Below are positions 8,461 through 17,898 of a stretch of 64,000 nucleotides of DNA, in pieces. This stretch comes from JAWWPG01 sp033850885 (GTDB lineage Bacteria > Actinomycetota > Actinomycetes > Propionibacteriales > Nocardioidaceae). The stretch is taken from positions 93,285 through 157,284 of the forward strand of contig JAWWPG010000027.1 in NCBI GenBank assembly GCA_033850885.1. The letters run 5' to 3'. Below the pieces are notes generated by a model. That model had not been told where the DNA came from, did no database searches, and was given only the letters and a program-made list of their open reading frames with translations. Position 1 is the stretch's first letter. Each line of letters starts with the position of its first letter. A program made the translations under genes and the position numbers.

Positions 8461-9213
8461 CTACCCCGTGCATTCCGCGAGCCTCGCCCGGAACTCTCTG
8501 GCGACATCCGGGTCGCCCGAGGTCTCGACCCGATCGTCGCCGACCCGCCCCCACAGCCAGAGGAAGACGGACTGCGGGTCTCCTGAGATCGTTGCCGCGG
8601 CGGGAGACGACTCATCCTCGGCGACGGTGGCGCTCTTCGAGGAGACGCTGCTGAGCCAGCGCCGGCCGCCCGACTCCACGGCCACGGCCGCGTCGAGCGG
8701 ATGCTCGGTGGTCACCCTTCCCGCCCACCACGGGCCTGCGAGCATGACGCGCAGAACCTCGTCGATGCCGTCGACGGCAAGGTCCTGCGGGATCGGGGTG
8801 ACGTCGTCGTGGGCGGTTTCACCGTCGTGGCGATGAATCGCGACCTCCAGTGCCATCCGCCTCACCCAGAACCCGATGGTCGAGTCGTCGGCGGAGAACG
8901 TGGTCGTCTGCTCGCCGGGGTCGTGAGCCGCGAACTCGGCGAACAGGTGCGACTTCGCATCGACCAGTGCCGAGACCGGTGCCTGCTCGACCAGGTCGGC
9001 GGGCGGCCACGGCGACGGCCAGCCGTTGTCAGCCATCACCCGCACCTTGTGCTCGTAGACCTGGGCGACGTGGGAGACCACATCCGCGACCTTCCAGCCC
9101 GGACAGCGCGGCACCTCGGCCTCGAGGCCTCGCCCTGCCATGGTGAGCAACCGCTCGGTGTCCGCGTCGATGGACTCGAAATACTCCTGCGGTTCCAGCC
9201 GCGTTGTCGTCAT
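8461..9213 (-). CDS. Maleylpyruvate isomerase family mycothiol-dependent enzyme
   Basis: 250 aa. DinB-like N-terminal metal-binding helical bundle (MDMPI_N) followed by a smaller C-terminal domain. The metal triad of the family is visible as His48 (DVVSHVAQVYEHK), Glu123 and His127 (RMALEVAIHRHDGE). Such proteins use mycothiol as thiol cofactor, for example in maleylpyruvate isomerization or thiol conjugation; the substrate here is unknown. The ATG at 9213 overlaps the TGA of the upstream MFS gene (ATGA). Being coupled to a MarR-controlled exporter suggests detoxification of an electrophile followed by export. Confidence 0.85.
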   Translation of the reverse strand: MTTTRLEPQEYFESIDADTERLLTMAGRGLEAEVPRCPGWKVADVVSHVAQVYEHKVRVMADNGWPSPWPPADLVEQAPVSALVDAKSHLFAEFAAHDPGEQTTTFSADDSTIGFWVRRMALEVAIHRHDGETAHDDVTPIPQDLAVDGIDEVLRVMLAGPWWAGRVTTEHPLDAAVAVESGGRRWLSSVSSKSATVAEDESSPAAATISGDPQSVFLWLWGRVGDDRVETSGDPDVAREFRARLAECTG

Positions 9214-10466
9214 GCCGCTATCTTGGCAGGCAGTCCCGACAGTTCCCGTACGTCGAGATGCTGCTTCCTCACCAACCAGACGGTGGCCAGCACGACCGCG
9301 ATGCCCGTGCACAATCCGCCCCCGAGCAGCGTCCAGCGAGCGCCGAACGTCTGGCCGATCCAGCCGACGATCGGCGCGCCGACCGGCGTACCACCCATCA
9401 GCGTCATCATGTACAGCGCGACGACTCGACCTCTGATCTCGGGCGCGACGGAGAGCTGGACGACGGTCTGCAGCGAGTTGAGCATGGTGAGGGAGGTGAT
9501 CCCCAAGACGGGGAGCCAGGCCGCGAAGAGCAGGTACGACGGCATCAGGCCGGCCACGATCTCGGCCATCGCAAAGGAGAAAGCCGCGAGGACGAGAAGC
9601 TTGCGGCGCGGGTAGCCACGCCTGGCCGCGAGCAGGGCTCCCGTCAGGGAGCCGACCGCCATGATCGACCCCAGGACGCCGTACTCACCCGCGCCCTTGT
9701 GGAACACGCCGGTCGCCATCAGGGCGGAGGTCATCTGGAAGTTCAGCCCGAACGTCCCCGCGAAGAACGCGACGATGAACACGAAGACAAGATCCGGGCT
9801 GCTTCGGACGTAGTTCAGTCCTTCCCGGAGGGCGCCCTTGGCTCGCTCGAGCGGGATCACGGAGTTGAGCTCCGAAGCACGCATCGCCTTCAGGGATGCG
9901 ATCACCGCGAGATAGCTCATCGCGTTCACCAGGATCACGGTGCCGGTGGCCGAGACCCCGGAGCCGAGAGCCGCGATCAGCAGCCCAGCCAGGCCGGGGC
10001 CGATGATCCGGCCGACGTTGAAGGAGGCGGAGTTGAGGCCGACCGCGTTGGGAAGGATGTCCCTGCCCACCATGTCGACCACGAAGGACTGTCTGGCCGG
10101 CGTGTCGAAGGCCGTCCCGAGCCCGAACAACAGGGCCAGCAGGTAGACGTGCCAGGGCTGGACCACCCCAGTGACGGCGAGCACGCCCAGCACACCGGCG
10201 GTGACCGCCAGCGAGCACTGGGTGATGACCAGCAGCCGGAGCTTGGAGTAGCGGTCCGCGATCAGCCCCGCGTACGGCGTCGCGAGGAGGAACGGCAGGA
10301 ACTGCAGGCCCGTCGTGATGCCGAGCGCGCTGCCCGAGTGCGTGAGCTGGAGCACCAGCCAGTCCTGGGCGACCCGCTGCATCCAGGTGCCGGTGTTGCT
10401 GACGAGTCCGCCCATCCAGTAGAGGCGGTAGTTGCGGACGGACAGGGCTTCGAACGTAGGGCTCAT
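9210..10466 (-). CDS. MFS exporter (MFS_3 type), second gene of the marR operon
   Basis: 418 aa, about twelve transmembrane helices. The start (FEALSVRNYRLYWMGGLVSNTGTWMQRVAQDWLVLQLT) is the hallmark first helix of the EntS-like MFS_3 group, and LIADRYSKLR is the motif A loop. It most likely exports a xenobiotic or metabolite sensed by the MarR repressor encoded just upstream. Its ATG overlaps the marR stop by 4 nt (10463-10466), and its own stop overlaps the next gene in the same way. No substrate-defining residue is recognisable. Confidence 0.87.
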   Translation of the reverse strand: MSPTFEALSVRNYRLYWMGGLVSNTGTWMQRVAQDWLVLQLTHSGSALGITTGLQFLPFLLATPYAGLIADRYSKLRLLVITQCSLAVTAGVLGVLAVTGVVQPWHVYLLALLFGLGTAFDTPARQSFVVDMVGRDILPNAVGLNSASFNVGRIIGPGLAGLLIAALGSGVSATGTVILVNAMSYLAVIASLKAMRASELNSVIPLERAKGALREGLNYVRSSPDLVFVFIVAFFAGTFGLNFQMTSALMATGVFHKGAGEYGVLGSIMAVGSLTGALLAARRGYPRRKLLVLAAFSFAMAEIVAGLMPSYLLFAAWLPVLGITSLTMLNSLQTVVQLSVAPEIRGRVVALYMMTLMGGTPVGAPIVGWIGQTFGARWTLLGGGLCTGIAVVLATVWLVRKQHLDVRELSGLPAKIAA

Positions 10467-10912
10467 GCGCGGGAGAGCAGCTCCAGGATCGGGGCGGCGT
10501 CCCGAAGGACCTGGCGCTGTGCCGGAGTCAGCTCACACAGACGCCGATGGAGCCACACCTCTTTGCGACGTCGCGACTCCTCGATCACCTCGTCAGCCGC
10601 CTCGGTGAGCGAGGTCACCACGACCCGACGGTCGGACTCCTTGGTCTCGCGCTGCACCAAACCCTTGTCGACGAGGGAGTTGACCGTGCGGGTCATCGAG
10701 GGGGGCTGCACCCTCTCCTCGGCGGCAAGGTCGCCGATGGTCAGCGGGCCTGACCTCGCCAGGGTGAACAACACGGCGAGCTGGTTGAAGCTCAGGTCCT
10801 CGCTCTGCTCGCGCTCGTTTCTCATCCGCCGCGACAGGCGCATCACTGACACCCGGAGCGCACTTGCCAAACCGGTATTGGTCCGAGACTGGGCGGCTAC
10901 GTGGGCTGGCAT
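10463..10912 (-). CDS. MarR family transcriptional regulator
   Basis: 149 aa, typical MarR length. A winged helix-turn-helix is seen at residues 43-105: FNQLAVLFTLARSGPLTIGDLA, the recognition helix VQPPSMTRTVNSLVDKGL, and the wing ESDRRVVVTSLT with the conserved Asp-x-Arg. Flanking helices would form the dimer interface and ligand pocket. As first gene of an operon with an MFS exporter and a mycothiol enzyme, it is probably an autorepressor released by a small phenolic or electrophilic ligand. A palindrome between its -35 and -10 elements is the likely operator. Confidence 0.88.
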   Translation of the reverse strand: MPAHVAAQSRTNTGLASALRVSVMRLSRRMRNEREQSEDLSFNQLAVLFTLARSGPLTIGDLAAEERVQPPSMTRTVNSLVDKGLVQRETKESDRRVVVTSLTEAADEVIEESRRRKEVWLHRRLCELTPAQRQVLRDAAPILELLSRA

Positions 10913-10919
10913 GGCCTCC

Positions 10920-10948
10920 AGTGTATCTCGTTAGCCTCGCTAAGTAAA
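10920..10948 (-). promoter_or_regulatory. marR operon promoter with embedded palindromic operator
   Basis: Read on the minus strand: TTTACT (10948-10943), 17-bp spacer, TACACT (10925-10920). The spacer contains the perfect short palindrome TTAGC-CTC-GCTAA (10931-10943), well placed to be covered by the MarR dimer. The predicted start near 10913 abuts the ATG at 10912, so the mRNA would be essentially leaderless. Confidence 0.6.
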
Positions 10949-11018
10949 TTCGGAGATGCTTGCGCCAGCCGAAACCACCCCGTGTCGGCCGGCGATGTCC
11001 CTGCGGCCTGGGACGAGC

Positions 11019-12515
<1,497 letters not shown>

Positions 12516-12655
12516 AGAGGGAGATTAGTGGGCTGGCCGTCGGCCTGCCAGACTTCCTGCGATCCGATCCAACTGCCGTCAGGCTCGCTCAGAGGGACTT
12601 CGGGTCAGGTTCGACGCGGCGCCGGCCGCATAGCGGTGGTCGTAGGGTGGTCACT

Positions 12656-12961
12656 GTGACGCCTGAGCAGGATGACAAGGCCGACCGCGACCCCCTCGTC
12701 GTTGCTGATGTCCAGCCGCTGGACCTCACCGGCGTCCGAACCGTCACGGTCGGCGTGGTTGCCTGGACGGTTGCCTTCCTCGTGCTGCTCCCCTTCTACG
12801 GGACGCTGCGCGCCGACGGCCACCTCTCGTGGCTGTGGACGTCTCTTGCCGGAATCGGGCTCGGTGTCCTCGGCAGGGAGTACTGCAAGCGCCGCGAGCA
12901 CCGGCTGAGGGAGAACCCTCGCGGTCCGGAGACCAGCCCGCTCGGTGCCGCCGGCCTCTAG
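12656..12961 (+). CDS. DUF2530 domain membrane protein
   Basis: 101 aa from GTG 12656 (TPEQDDKADRDPLV). Two predicted membrane helices: TVGVVAWTVAFLVLLPFYG and WLWTSLAGIGLGVLGREYCKRR, the latter closed by the basic Cys-Lys-Arg-Arg motif usual for this actinobacterial family. The longer frame from 12506 overlaps the permease start and is unlikely to be translated. Function unknown. It converges on a DUF3027 gene; as I recall, the two families are often neighbours in actinobacteria. Confidence 0.75.
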   Translation: MTPEQDDKADRDPLVVADVQPLDLTGVRTVTVGVVAWTVAFLVLLPFYGTLRADGHLSWLWTSLAGIGLGVLGREYCKRREHRLRENPRGPETSPLGAAGL

Positions 12962-12980
12962 TTCGGTGCCGCCGGCCTCT
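12942..12980. repeat. 18-bp direct repeat across a stop codon
   Basis: TCGGTGCCGCCGGCCTCT occurs at 12942-12959 and again at 12963-12980, offset by 21 bp. The first copy encodes the last residues of the DUF2530 protein and runs into its TAG; the second lies just beyond the stop. This looks like a recent in-frame tandem duplication. Confidence 0.8.
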
Positions 12981-12996
12981 GGGCCGGAGGGGTTCG

Positions 12997-13824
12997 TCAG
13001 CGGATGATCTCCAGGTCGGCGTCGCCCCAGGTGTCGAACGTGAGCGTGTCATGGAACGGCAGCGATGCTGCTGGCTGGTGCTGTCCCGGTTCCTCGCGTA
13101 CGTCGGAGTGTGCGCCGCACCCGTGGTCGAAAGACACCACGTGCCCGTCGCTGGGCGAGGCCACGTTGGCGCAGACGCCGAACATCGAGCCCAGGGCGCC
13201 GTTCAGGCGCACCAGGAAGCCACAGGTCGCACACGGCGCCGGAGCCACCTTCGCGATCGGGTCGTCCGGTCCGTCCGTGCCCTCGTACCACCGGTCGGCC
13301 GCCTCGTCGCGCCCCTCGACCGACAGCACGAGCTCGCGCCCGAGGCCGAGCTCACGGGTCACCTCCCGCTGTTCACGGGCGTTCGCCGCGTCGAGCGCCT
13401 CGTCCCCGACCAGGTACCCCGGCACCAAGCGCGGGTCGTCGTACGACACCGGGACCAGGTCACCCGGGCGGAGGTCCTCGGGCGCCATCCTGTCCTTCCA
13501 GGGGACCCACTCCGGTGCCATGACGGCGGCATCACCGGGAAGCAGCACGATCTCGTTGACCGTGATCGCCTTCTGCCGGGGCGCCCGGGTGATGGTGACG
13601 GCCCAGCGCCATCCGACGTACCCCCGGTCGGTCGTGTCGAAGAGCTGGGTGACGACCCTCTCGTCCTCGACGAGCGCGCCGATGTGTGCCCCGACCTGTG
13701 ACGCGCCGACGGCGCTCCGCAACGCCGCTCCCGCCTCGTCGGTTGCGGCCATCAGCTGAGGGTCGGCCTTGAATGCCCTGACCCCGGTTCCGGATGATGT
13801 CGTCACCGCGTCATTGTGACCCAC
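12997..13824 (-). CDS. DUF3027 domain protein
   Basis: 275 aa from GTG 13824 (a GTG at 13806 is an alternative). The N-terminal 170 residues match the actinobacterial DUF3027 pattern (AHIGALVEDERVVTQLF, YVGWRWAVTITRAP, WVPWKDRMAPEDLRPGD). The C-terminal part has a probable zinc site: CATCGFLVRLNG, a further Cys (FGVCANVASP) and VSFDHGCGAHS, a layout also seen in other actinobacterial proteins ending in a Cys-rich tail. No signal peptide, so cytoplasmic. Role unknown. Divergent from the MFS gene at 13934 with a 109-bp shared upstream region. Confidence 0.78.
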   Translation of the reverse strand: MGHNDAVTTSSGTGVRAFKADPQLMAATDEAGAALRSAVGASQVGAHIGALVEDERVVTQLFDTTDRGYVGWRWAVTITRAPRQKAITVNEIVLLPGDAAVMAPEWVPWKDRMAPEDLRPGDLVPVSYDDPRLVPGYLVGDEALDAANAREQREVTRELGLGRELVLSVEGRDEAADRWYEGTDGPDDPIAKVAPAPCATCGFLVRLNGALGSMFGVCANVASPSDGHVVSFDHGCGAHSDVREEPGQHQPAASLPFHDTLTFDTWGDADLEIIR

Positions 13825-13933
13825 CGGTCAAGAACTTGGCGAATCCTCACCACGCCGTGCGGCCCTGATGCCGCGGGACGACATGGCGCACCGGGTCGGG
13901 GCATGGCGGGCGGGCACAAGGCAGGATGGAACA

Positions 13934-15436
13934 GTGCATCCGGACGACGACGAGCGCTACCCGCCGGTGGGCGGGGACCGAGGTGCGTCGCGTCCCGACC
14001 TCGGACAACCGGGTCACGTGCCGGGCAGTCGTGGCCAAAGCCCGACCGACCGCGCGCGGCAGTCCGCCGAGCACGGCCTACGAGCGTCGACTGCTGCCGA
14101 AAGGGCCCGCAAGGCGGCCGACGCGGGCCGTAAGGTAGCCACCTTCTCCGGCCGGGCGGCGAGCGGGGCGGCCCGCGCCGCCAGGAAGGCGAGCAAGGCG
14201 GGCGGGGCCGGAGAGTCCGGGCTGTACCGGCTGCTCGAGCTGCACGCGTTCAACGCCGCAGGGGACGCGGCGCTGGCGATCTCTCTCGCGGGCACGCTGT
14301 TCTTCCAGGTGCCGAGCGCACAGGCGCGCAGCCAGATCGCGTTGTTCCTCGGCATCACGATGCTTCCCTTCGCCGTGGTGGCTCCGCTCATCGGCCCCTT
14401 CCTCGACCGGTACCGCCGAGGGCGCCGCTGGGCGATCGGCGCCACGATGGCGCTGCGAGCGTTCGGCGCCTGGGCGCTCGCCGGCGCGGTGGCCACCCGC
14501 TCGGCCTGGATGTTTCCCGCGGCCCTCACCTGCCTGATCGCGTCCAAAGCGTACGGCGTCACGCGGGCCTCCGCCGTACCCCGCGTGCTGCCCGACGAGC
14601 TCTCCCTGGTCCGCGCCAACTCCCGGCTGTCTATCGCCGGCATCGCAGGAGCAGCGATATCCGCACCGTTCGCGGCACTGTTCTCGTTCATCGGACCCGA
14701 CTGGTCGCTGCGCTATGCGGCCCTCTTGTACGCCGGAGGCACGGTGCTCGCGATACTGCTGCCGGCAAGGGTCGACTCCTCGGAGGGCGAGGCTCAGGTC
14801 GGCGTGCTGCAGATCGCCGACCCCGGCCGGCGTTCGCGAAGACTCGGCATCACGCCGGTCGTGATCCTTGGCCTGCGCTGCAACGCGGGCCTGCGCATGC
14901 TCTCCGGTTTCCTCACGATGTTCATGGCTTTCCTGCTGCGCGAGCACCCCATGCGCGGGTGGGAGACCCATCAGACCCTCCTGCTGGGCCTCGTCATCGG
15001 GTCGGCGGGACTCGGCAACACCCTCGGCACCTTGATCGGGTCGATGCTCAAGGCCCGCAAGCCCGAAGCGATCGTGATGGCGACCCTGCTGCTCGATGCG
15101 GCCGCGGCGATCTATGCGGCGGCCTTCTTCGGACTCGTCGCGGCGATGGTGCTGGGTCTCGTCACGGGGCTGTGTCAGGGGCTCGGCAAGCTCTCGCTCG
15201 ACTCGCTGATCCAGCGCGAGGTTCCCGAGCTGGTCCGAACCAGCGTCTTCGCCCGCTCGGAGACCTTGTTGCAGCTGTCGTGGGTGATCGGCGGATTCCT
15301 CGGGGTGTTCATGCCACTGAATGCCACCCTGGGCCTGTCGATCGTCGCTGTGGTGCTGGTCGCCTGGTCGGTGTTCGTGCTGCACAGCCGGGTCACCAGC
15401 GCCCGGTTCTTCCGCACCCGCTCCCGAGGGGCCTAG
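13934..15436 (+). CDS. MFS transporter with long Ala/Arg-rich N-terminal tail
   Basis: 500 aa from GTG 13934 (AGGATGG 7 nt upstream); starts further upstream would add poorly conserved sequence. Residues 1-95 are hydrophilic, rich in Ala, Arg and Lys (STAAERARKAADAGRKVATFSGRAASGAARAARKASKAGG), likely cytoplasmic and amphipathic. From about residue 100 there are roughly twelve membrane helices with the motif A loop FLDRYRRGRR and a central LGLRCNAGLRMLSGFLTMFMAFLLRE helix. Substrate unknown. Its stop lies 4 nt from the end of the convergent peptidase gene. Confidence 0.8.
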   Translation: MHPDDDERYPPVGGDRGASRPDLGQPGHVPGSRGQSPTDRARQSAEHGLRASTAAERARKAADAGRKVATFSGRAASGAARAARKASKAGGAGESGLYRLLELHAFNAAGDAALAISLAGTLFFQVPSAQARSQIALFLGITMLPFAVVAPLIGPFLDRYRRGRRWAIGATMALRAFGAWALAGAVATRSAWMFPAALTCLIASKAYGVTRASAVPRVLPDELSLVRANSRLSIAGIAGAAISAPFAALFSFIGPDWSLRYAALLYAGGTVLAILLPARVDSSEGEAQVGVLQIADPGRRSRRLGITPVVILGLRCNAGLRMLSGFLTMFMAFLLREHPMRGWETHQTLLLGLVIGSAGLGNTLGTLIGSMLKARKPEAIVMATLLLDAAAAIYAAAFFGLVAAMVLGLVTGLCQGLGKLSLDSLIQREVPELVRTSVFARSETLLQLSWVIGGFLGVFMPLNATLGLSIVAVVLVAWSVFVLHSRVTSARFFRTRSRGA

Positions 15437-15440
15437 CCGA

Positions 15441-16241
15441 TCAGGAGGCGTGGCGCCAGGTGTCTTTGAACTTGGCGCCCTGCTTCCTCAGCTTGCTCAC
15501 GCTGGCGAGCGTGTGACCGCCGCCCACCATCGTGACCGCGTCGTGCGGGAACTTCGAGATCGAGCCGGACGTCGTGTTCGAGGTCGCCTTGGACCTGTTG
15601 AAGGACATCGTCGCGTAGTTCGGCAGCGAGTAGAGACCGCCGCTACCCGAAGGGCGCTCCGCGATCCACTCGGCAGAGCTGCTCTTACAGGAGGAGCAGG
15701 ACCTTGTCACCTTGAACGAGTTCGCCGGGTGCATCGCGTCGACCACCTGCAAGGTGTAGGACGACCCGGTGCGCACGACGGACGAGGTGACCTGGTCACC
15801 CGGCCGAACCGTTGCGCCGACGAGCTGGATGGCGTTGCCGGGGTACATCTCCCACCACGTGTAGTAGCTGGCGACCCCTCCTTGGCACGCGGCAAGAGTG
15901 CCGGCCTGCTCCACCGACGCGGAGCGGTAGCCGTCGATTCCCACCCAGAAGACGGCGATGGACTGTGCCGACGTGCAGGTGACGGCCGGTTCCTTCCACG
16001 TAGCCGAGACCTTGGAGTACTTGCCGGCGCCCGACGTCGCCGCATAACCCGACCAGTTCGACGAGGTGGCCCTGCTGTCCGGACCCACCGTGAAGTTCCG
16101 CAGAACCGCGGGGCCGGTACGAGCGGACGCGCGCACCGGGTTCGCTGCCTGCGCCGCCGGCGCGAACGAGGAGATGAGGGCGCCGGACACGATGAGGCTT
16201 CCGAGGACGGCCGCCTGGCCTTTGCGGGAGGCAAGCGTCAT
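15441..16241 (-). CDS. Secreted G1-family (glutamic, eqolisin-like) peptidase
   Basis: 266 aa. A Sec signal peptide (about 1-32, ending APAAQA-A) precedes a beta-rich domain of the G1/A4 family. The catalytic dyad of glutamic peptidases is recognisable as Gln112 (SASVEQAGTLA) and Glu191 (SSSAEWIAERP), with the family substrate-side motifs SSNWSGY (60-66), FWVGIDGY and YYTWWEMYP. It should act outside the cell on proteins, typically at acidic pH. The ATG at 16241 follows GAAAGG; the longer frame from 16388 is not a signal peptide. The stop is 4 nt from that of the convergent MFS gene. Confidence 0.85.
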   Translation of the reverse strand: MTLASRKGQAAVLGSLIVSGALISSFAPAAQAANPVRASARTGPAVLRNFTVGPDSRATSSNWSGYAATSGAGKYSKVSATWKEPAVTCTSAQSIAVFWVGIDGYRSASVEQAGTLAACQGGVASYYTWWEMYPGNAIQLVGATVRPGDQVTSSVVRTGSSYTLQVVDAMHPANSFKVTRSCSSCKSSSAEWIAERPSGSGGLYSLPNYATMSFNRSKATSNTTSGSISKFPHDAVTMVGGGHTLASVSKLRKQGAKFKDTWRHAS

Positions 16242-16407
16242 GACGCCCCTTTCTTTCTGCTGGCTTTTCGGCACCAGGAGCCCGACGAAGGGACAGCTTC
16301 GGCAGCGTAACCCGGCCAGACACCCCACGATAGCCCCACAGCGGATCTTTCGTGCATTGGCGACAGATCGCCACGGTGGGTCCAGCACCCGCTGTGCTGT
16401 GGCGGGC

Positions 16408-16794
16408 TCAGCTCAGCTCAAGCTCGGCAGCGAGGGCGCGGAGCAGGGCCGCGGTCTGCTTCGCAGCGCGGGGGTCGGCGTGCCTGCCTCGACGGTAGGT
16501 CTGTTCGAGGCGCTCGAGGAGCTTCATGAGGTCCTCGACGATGTTGACCATCTCTTCGGGCTTCTTGCGCATGGCCCTCGCGACCGAGGGAGTCGGTTCG
16601 AGCAGACTGAGCTGGATCGCCTGGTCCCCTCGGCGACCCTGGACGAGGCCGAACTCGACGCGGGCCCCGTTCTTCAAGGTCGTCACGCCCGCCGGCAGCG
16701 AGTCCGACCTCACGAAGACGTCTCCGCCGTCATCCGTCGTGAGAAACCCGAACCCCTTCTCGGAGTCGTACCACTTCACCTTGCCCGTCGGCAC
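16408..16794 (-). CDS. Cold-shock domain protein with C-terminal helical extension
   Basis: 128 aa from GTG 16794. Residues 1-66 form an OB-fold cold-shock domain with RNP1 (KGFGFL, 13-18) and RNP2 (DVFVR, 25-29) for single-stranded RNA/DNA. Unlike the classical ~67-aa Csp, it carries about 60 extra residues, mostly helical and charged (ARAMRKKPEEMVNIVEDLMKLLERLEQTYRRG), a known actinobacterial layout. The role is presumably an RNA chaperone. The upstream stretch contains a stable hairpin that may be in its leader or may terminate larE. Confidence 0.9.
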   Translation of the reverse strand: MPTGKVKWYDSEKGFGFLTTDDGGDVFVRSDSLPAGVTTLKNGARVEFGLVQGRRGDQAIQLSLLEPTPSVARAMRKKPEEMVNIVEDLMKLLERLEQTYRRGRHADPRAAKQTAALLRALAAELELS

Positions 16795-16831
16795 CGTAAC
16801 CTCGCGAACTCTCGAATCAGCGACACAGAAA

Positions 16832-16852
16832 ACCTCCGCTTCTCACGGAGGT
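16832..16852 (-). terminator. Hairpin between larE and the cold-shock gene (terminator or leader)
   Basis: On the minus strand ACCTCCG-TGAGAAG-CGGAGGT is a 7-bp stem with a 7-nt loop followed by TTTCTGTGT, the form of a Rho-independent terminator for larE. However, TAGGAT at 16865-16860 could be a -10 element whose start (near 16853) would put the same hairpin at the 5' end of the cold-shock mRNA, with an anti-SD-like arm inside the stem. Both readings fit. Confidence 0.55.
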
Positions 16853-16885
16853 GCCGCCCATCCTACCGCCTCGGGAAGCGCCGTC

Positions 16886-17776
16886 TCAGCGGTATTTGCC
16901 GGGCTCTTCGAGCAGCTCGTTCATCGACCCTGACCGGAATCCTCGTGGGTCGAGCACCACGTCCGTGAAGCCCGCCTCGACAACCAGGGCAACGACCTCT
17001 CGGTACCGTCCGCCCCCGGCTGGCAACGCATCGAGGGTTGCCCGGTCGAGCTCGATCCTGGCCGTCGTACCGAGGTCTCGTACTCTCAGGTCGGTGGCCA
17101 CGATGTCGTGAGCACCCAGCCACGCCCGGAGCGCGAGCTCGGCCCGCTCGACCCGGGCCAGCCGGGACGGTGTCACCTCGACCCCGAACGCGATCCGGGA
17201 GGAGAGGCACGCTGCGGCCGGCTTGTCCCAGGTCGGCAGACCCCAAGCCCGGGATGCCGACCGGACCTGGGCCTTGGTGAGACCGGCGTCGAGCAGCGGT
17301 GTCGCAGCGCCGCGCTCCGCCGCGGCCCTGATGCCGGGACGGAAGCCGGCTACCGCGTCGTCCGCGTTGGTGCCGGTGACCACCGCGTTGAAACCGAGGT
17401 CGCGTGCTATCGGGGCCAGCACGTCGAGCAGCTCGGCCTTGCAGAAGTAACAGCGGTCGCCGGCGTTGGCACGGTAGCCTTCCCGCTCGATCTCGTACGT
17501 CGACGGAGTCAGGTGGCGGACCTCGAGGCCGACGCAGAAGTCCCTCGCGTGCGCCAGCTCCGAGGCCGGCAAGGAGCTCGAGACCGCCGTCGCTGCGACC
17601 GCGCGGTCCGGCCCCAAGGCCCGTACCGCGGCGGCCAGCAGGAACGCCGAGTCGGCTCCCCCGCTGAAGGCGACGACGACGCTGCCGAGCTGACTGAGGC
17701 GTGCCTCGAGCATCACGAGGCGATCGTCGAGGGTCGCCTCGTCCGCGTCGGTGAGCACTGCCACGTCGTACACCAC
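16886..17776 (-). CDS. larE: ATP-dependent sacrificial sulfur transferase LarE-like
   Basis: 296 aa from GTG 17776. The start is uncertain: TTG 17827 and GTG 17758 are also in frame. A PP-loop ATP pyrophosphatase has its motif as SGGADS, about 20 residues into the conserved part (QLGSVVVAFSGGADSAFL), then TGTNADD and the Cys pair RCYFCK. The KPAAACLSSRI block contains a conserved Cys that in LarE relatives is the sulfur donor site. LarE sulfurates a nicotinate-derived cofactor (nickel-pincer nucleotide), but no larB/larC is present here, so another sulfur-insertion role is possible. Divergent from the subtilase gene. Confidence 0.82.
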   Translation of the reverse strand: MVYDVAVLTDADEATLDDRLVMLEARLSQLGSVVVAFSGGADSAFLLAAAVRALGPDRAVAATAVSSSLPASELAHARDFCVGLEVRHLTPSTYEIEREGYRANAGDRCYFCKAELLDVLAPIARDLGFNAVVTGTNADDAVAGFRPGIRAAAERGAATPLLDAGLTKAQVRSASRAWGLPTWDKPAAACLSSRIAFGVEVTPSRLARVERAELALRAWLGAHDIVATDLRVRDLGTTARIELDRATLDALPAGGGRYREVVALVVEAGFTDVVLDPRGFRSGSMNELLEEPGKYR

Positions 17777-17842
17777 ACCGACGACCTTACCGACCGGTCT
17801 GCTGAGTACTCGCAGCCTGCGGAGCAAACTATCTCAAGCCAG

Positions 17843-17868
17843 AGAAACTGCGTAGAGTAAGCGTTTCT
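17843..17868 (+). promoter_or_regulatory. Candidate promoter/operator of the subtilase gene
   Basis: TAGAGT (17853-17858) fits a -10 box about 40 bp upstream of the GTG. It is bracketed by the inverted arms AGAAAC (17843-17848) and GTTTCT (17863-17868). No convincing -35 is visible. A regulator bound to these arms would block the -10. Confidence 0.35.
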
Positions 17869-17898
17869 TGCCTGTCGGCGCTCGAGGAGGTGTCTGCC

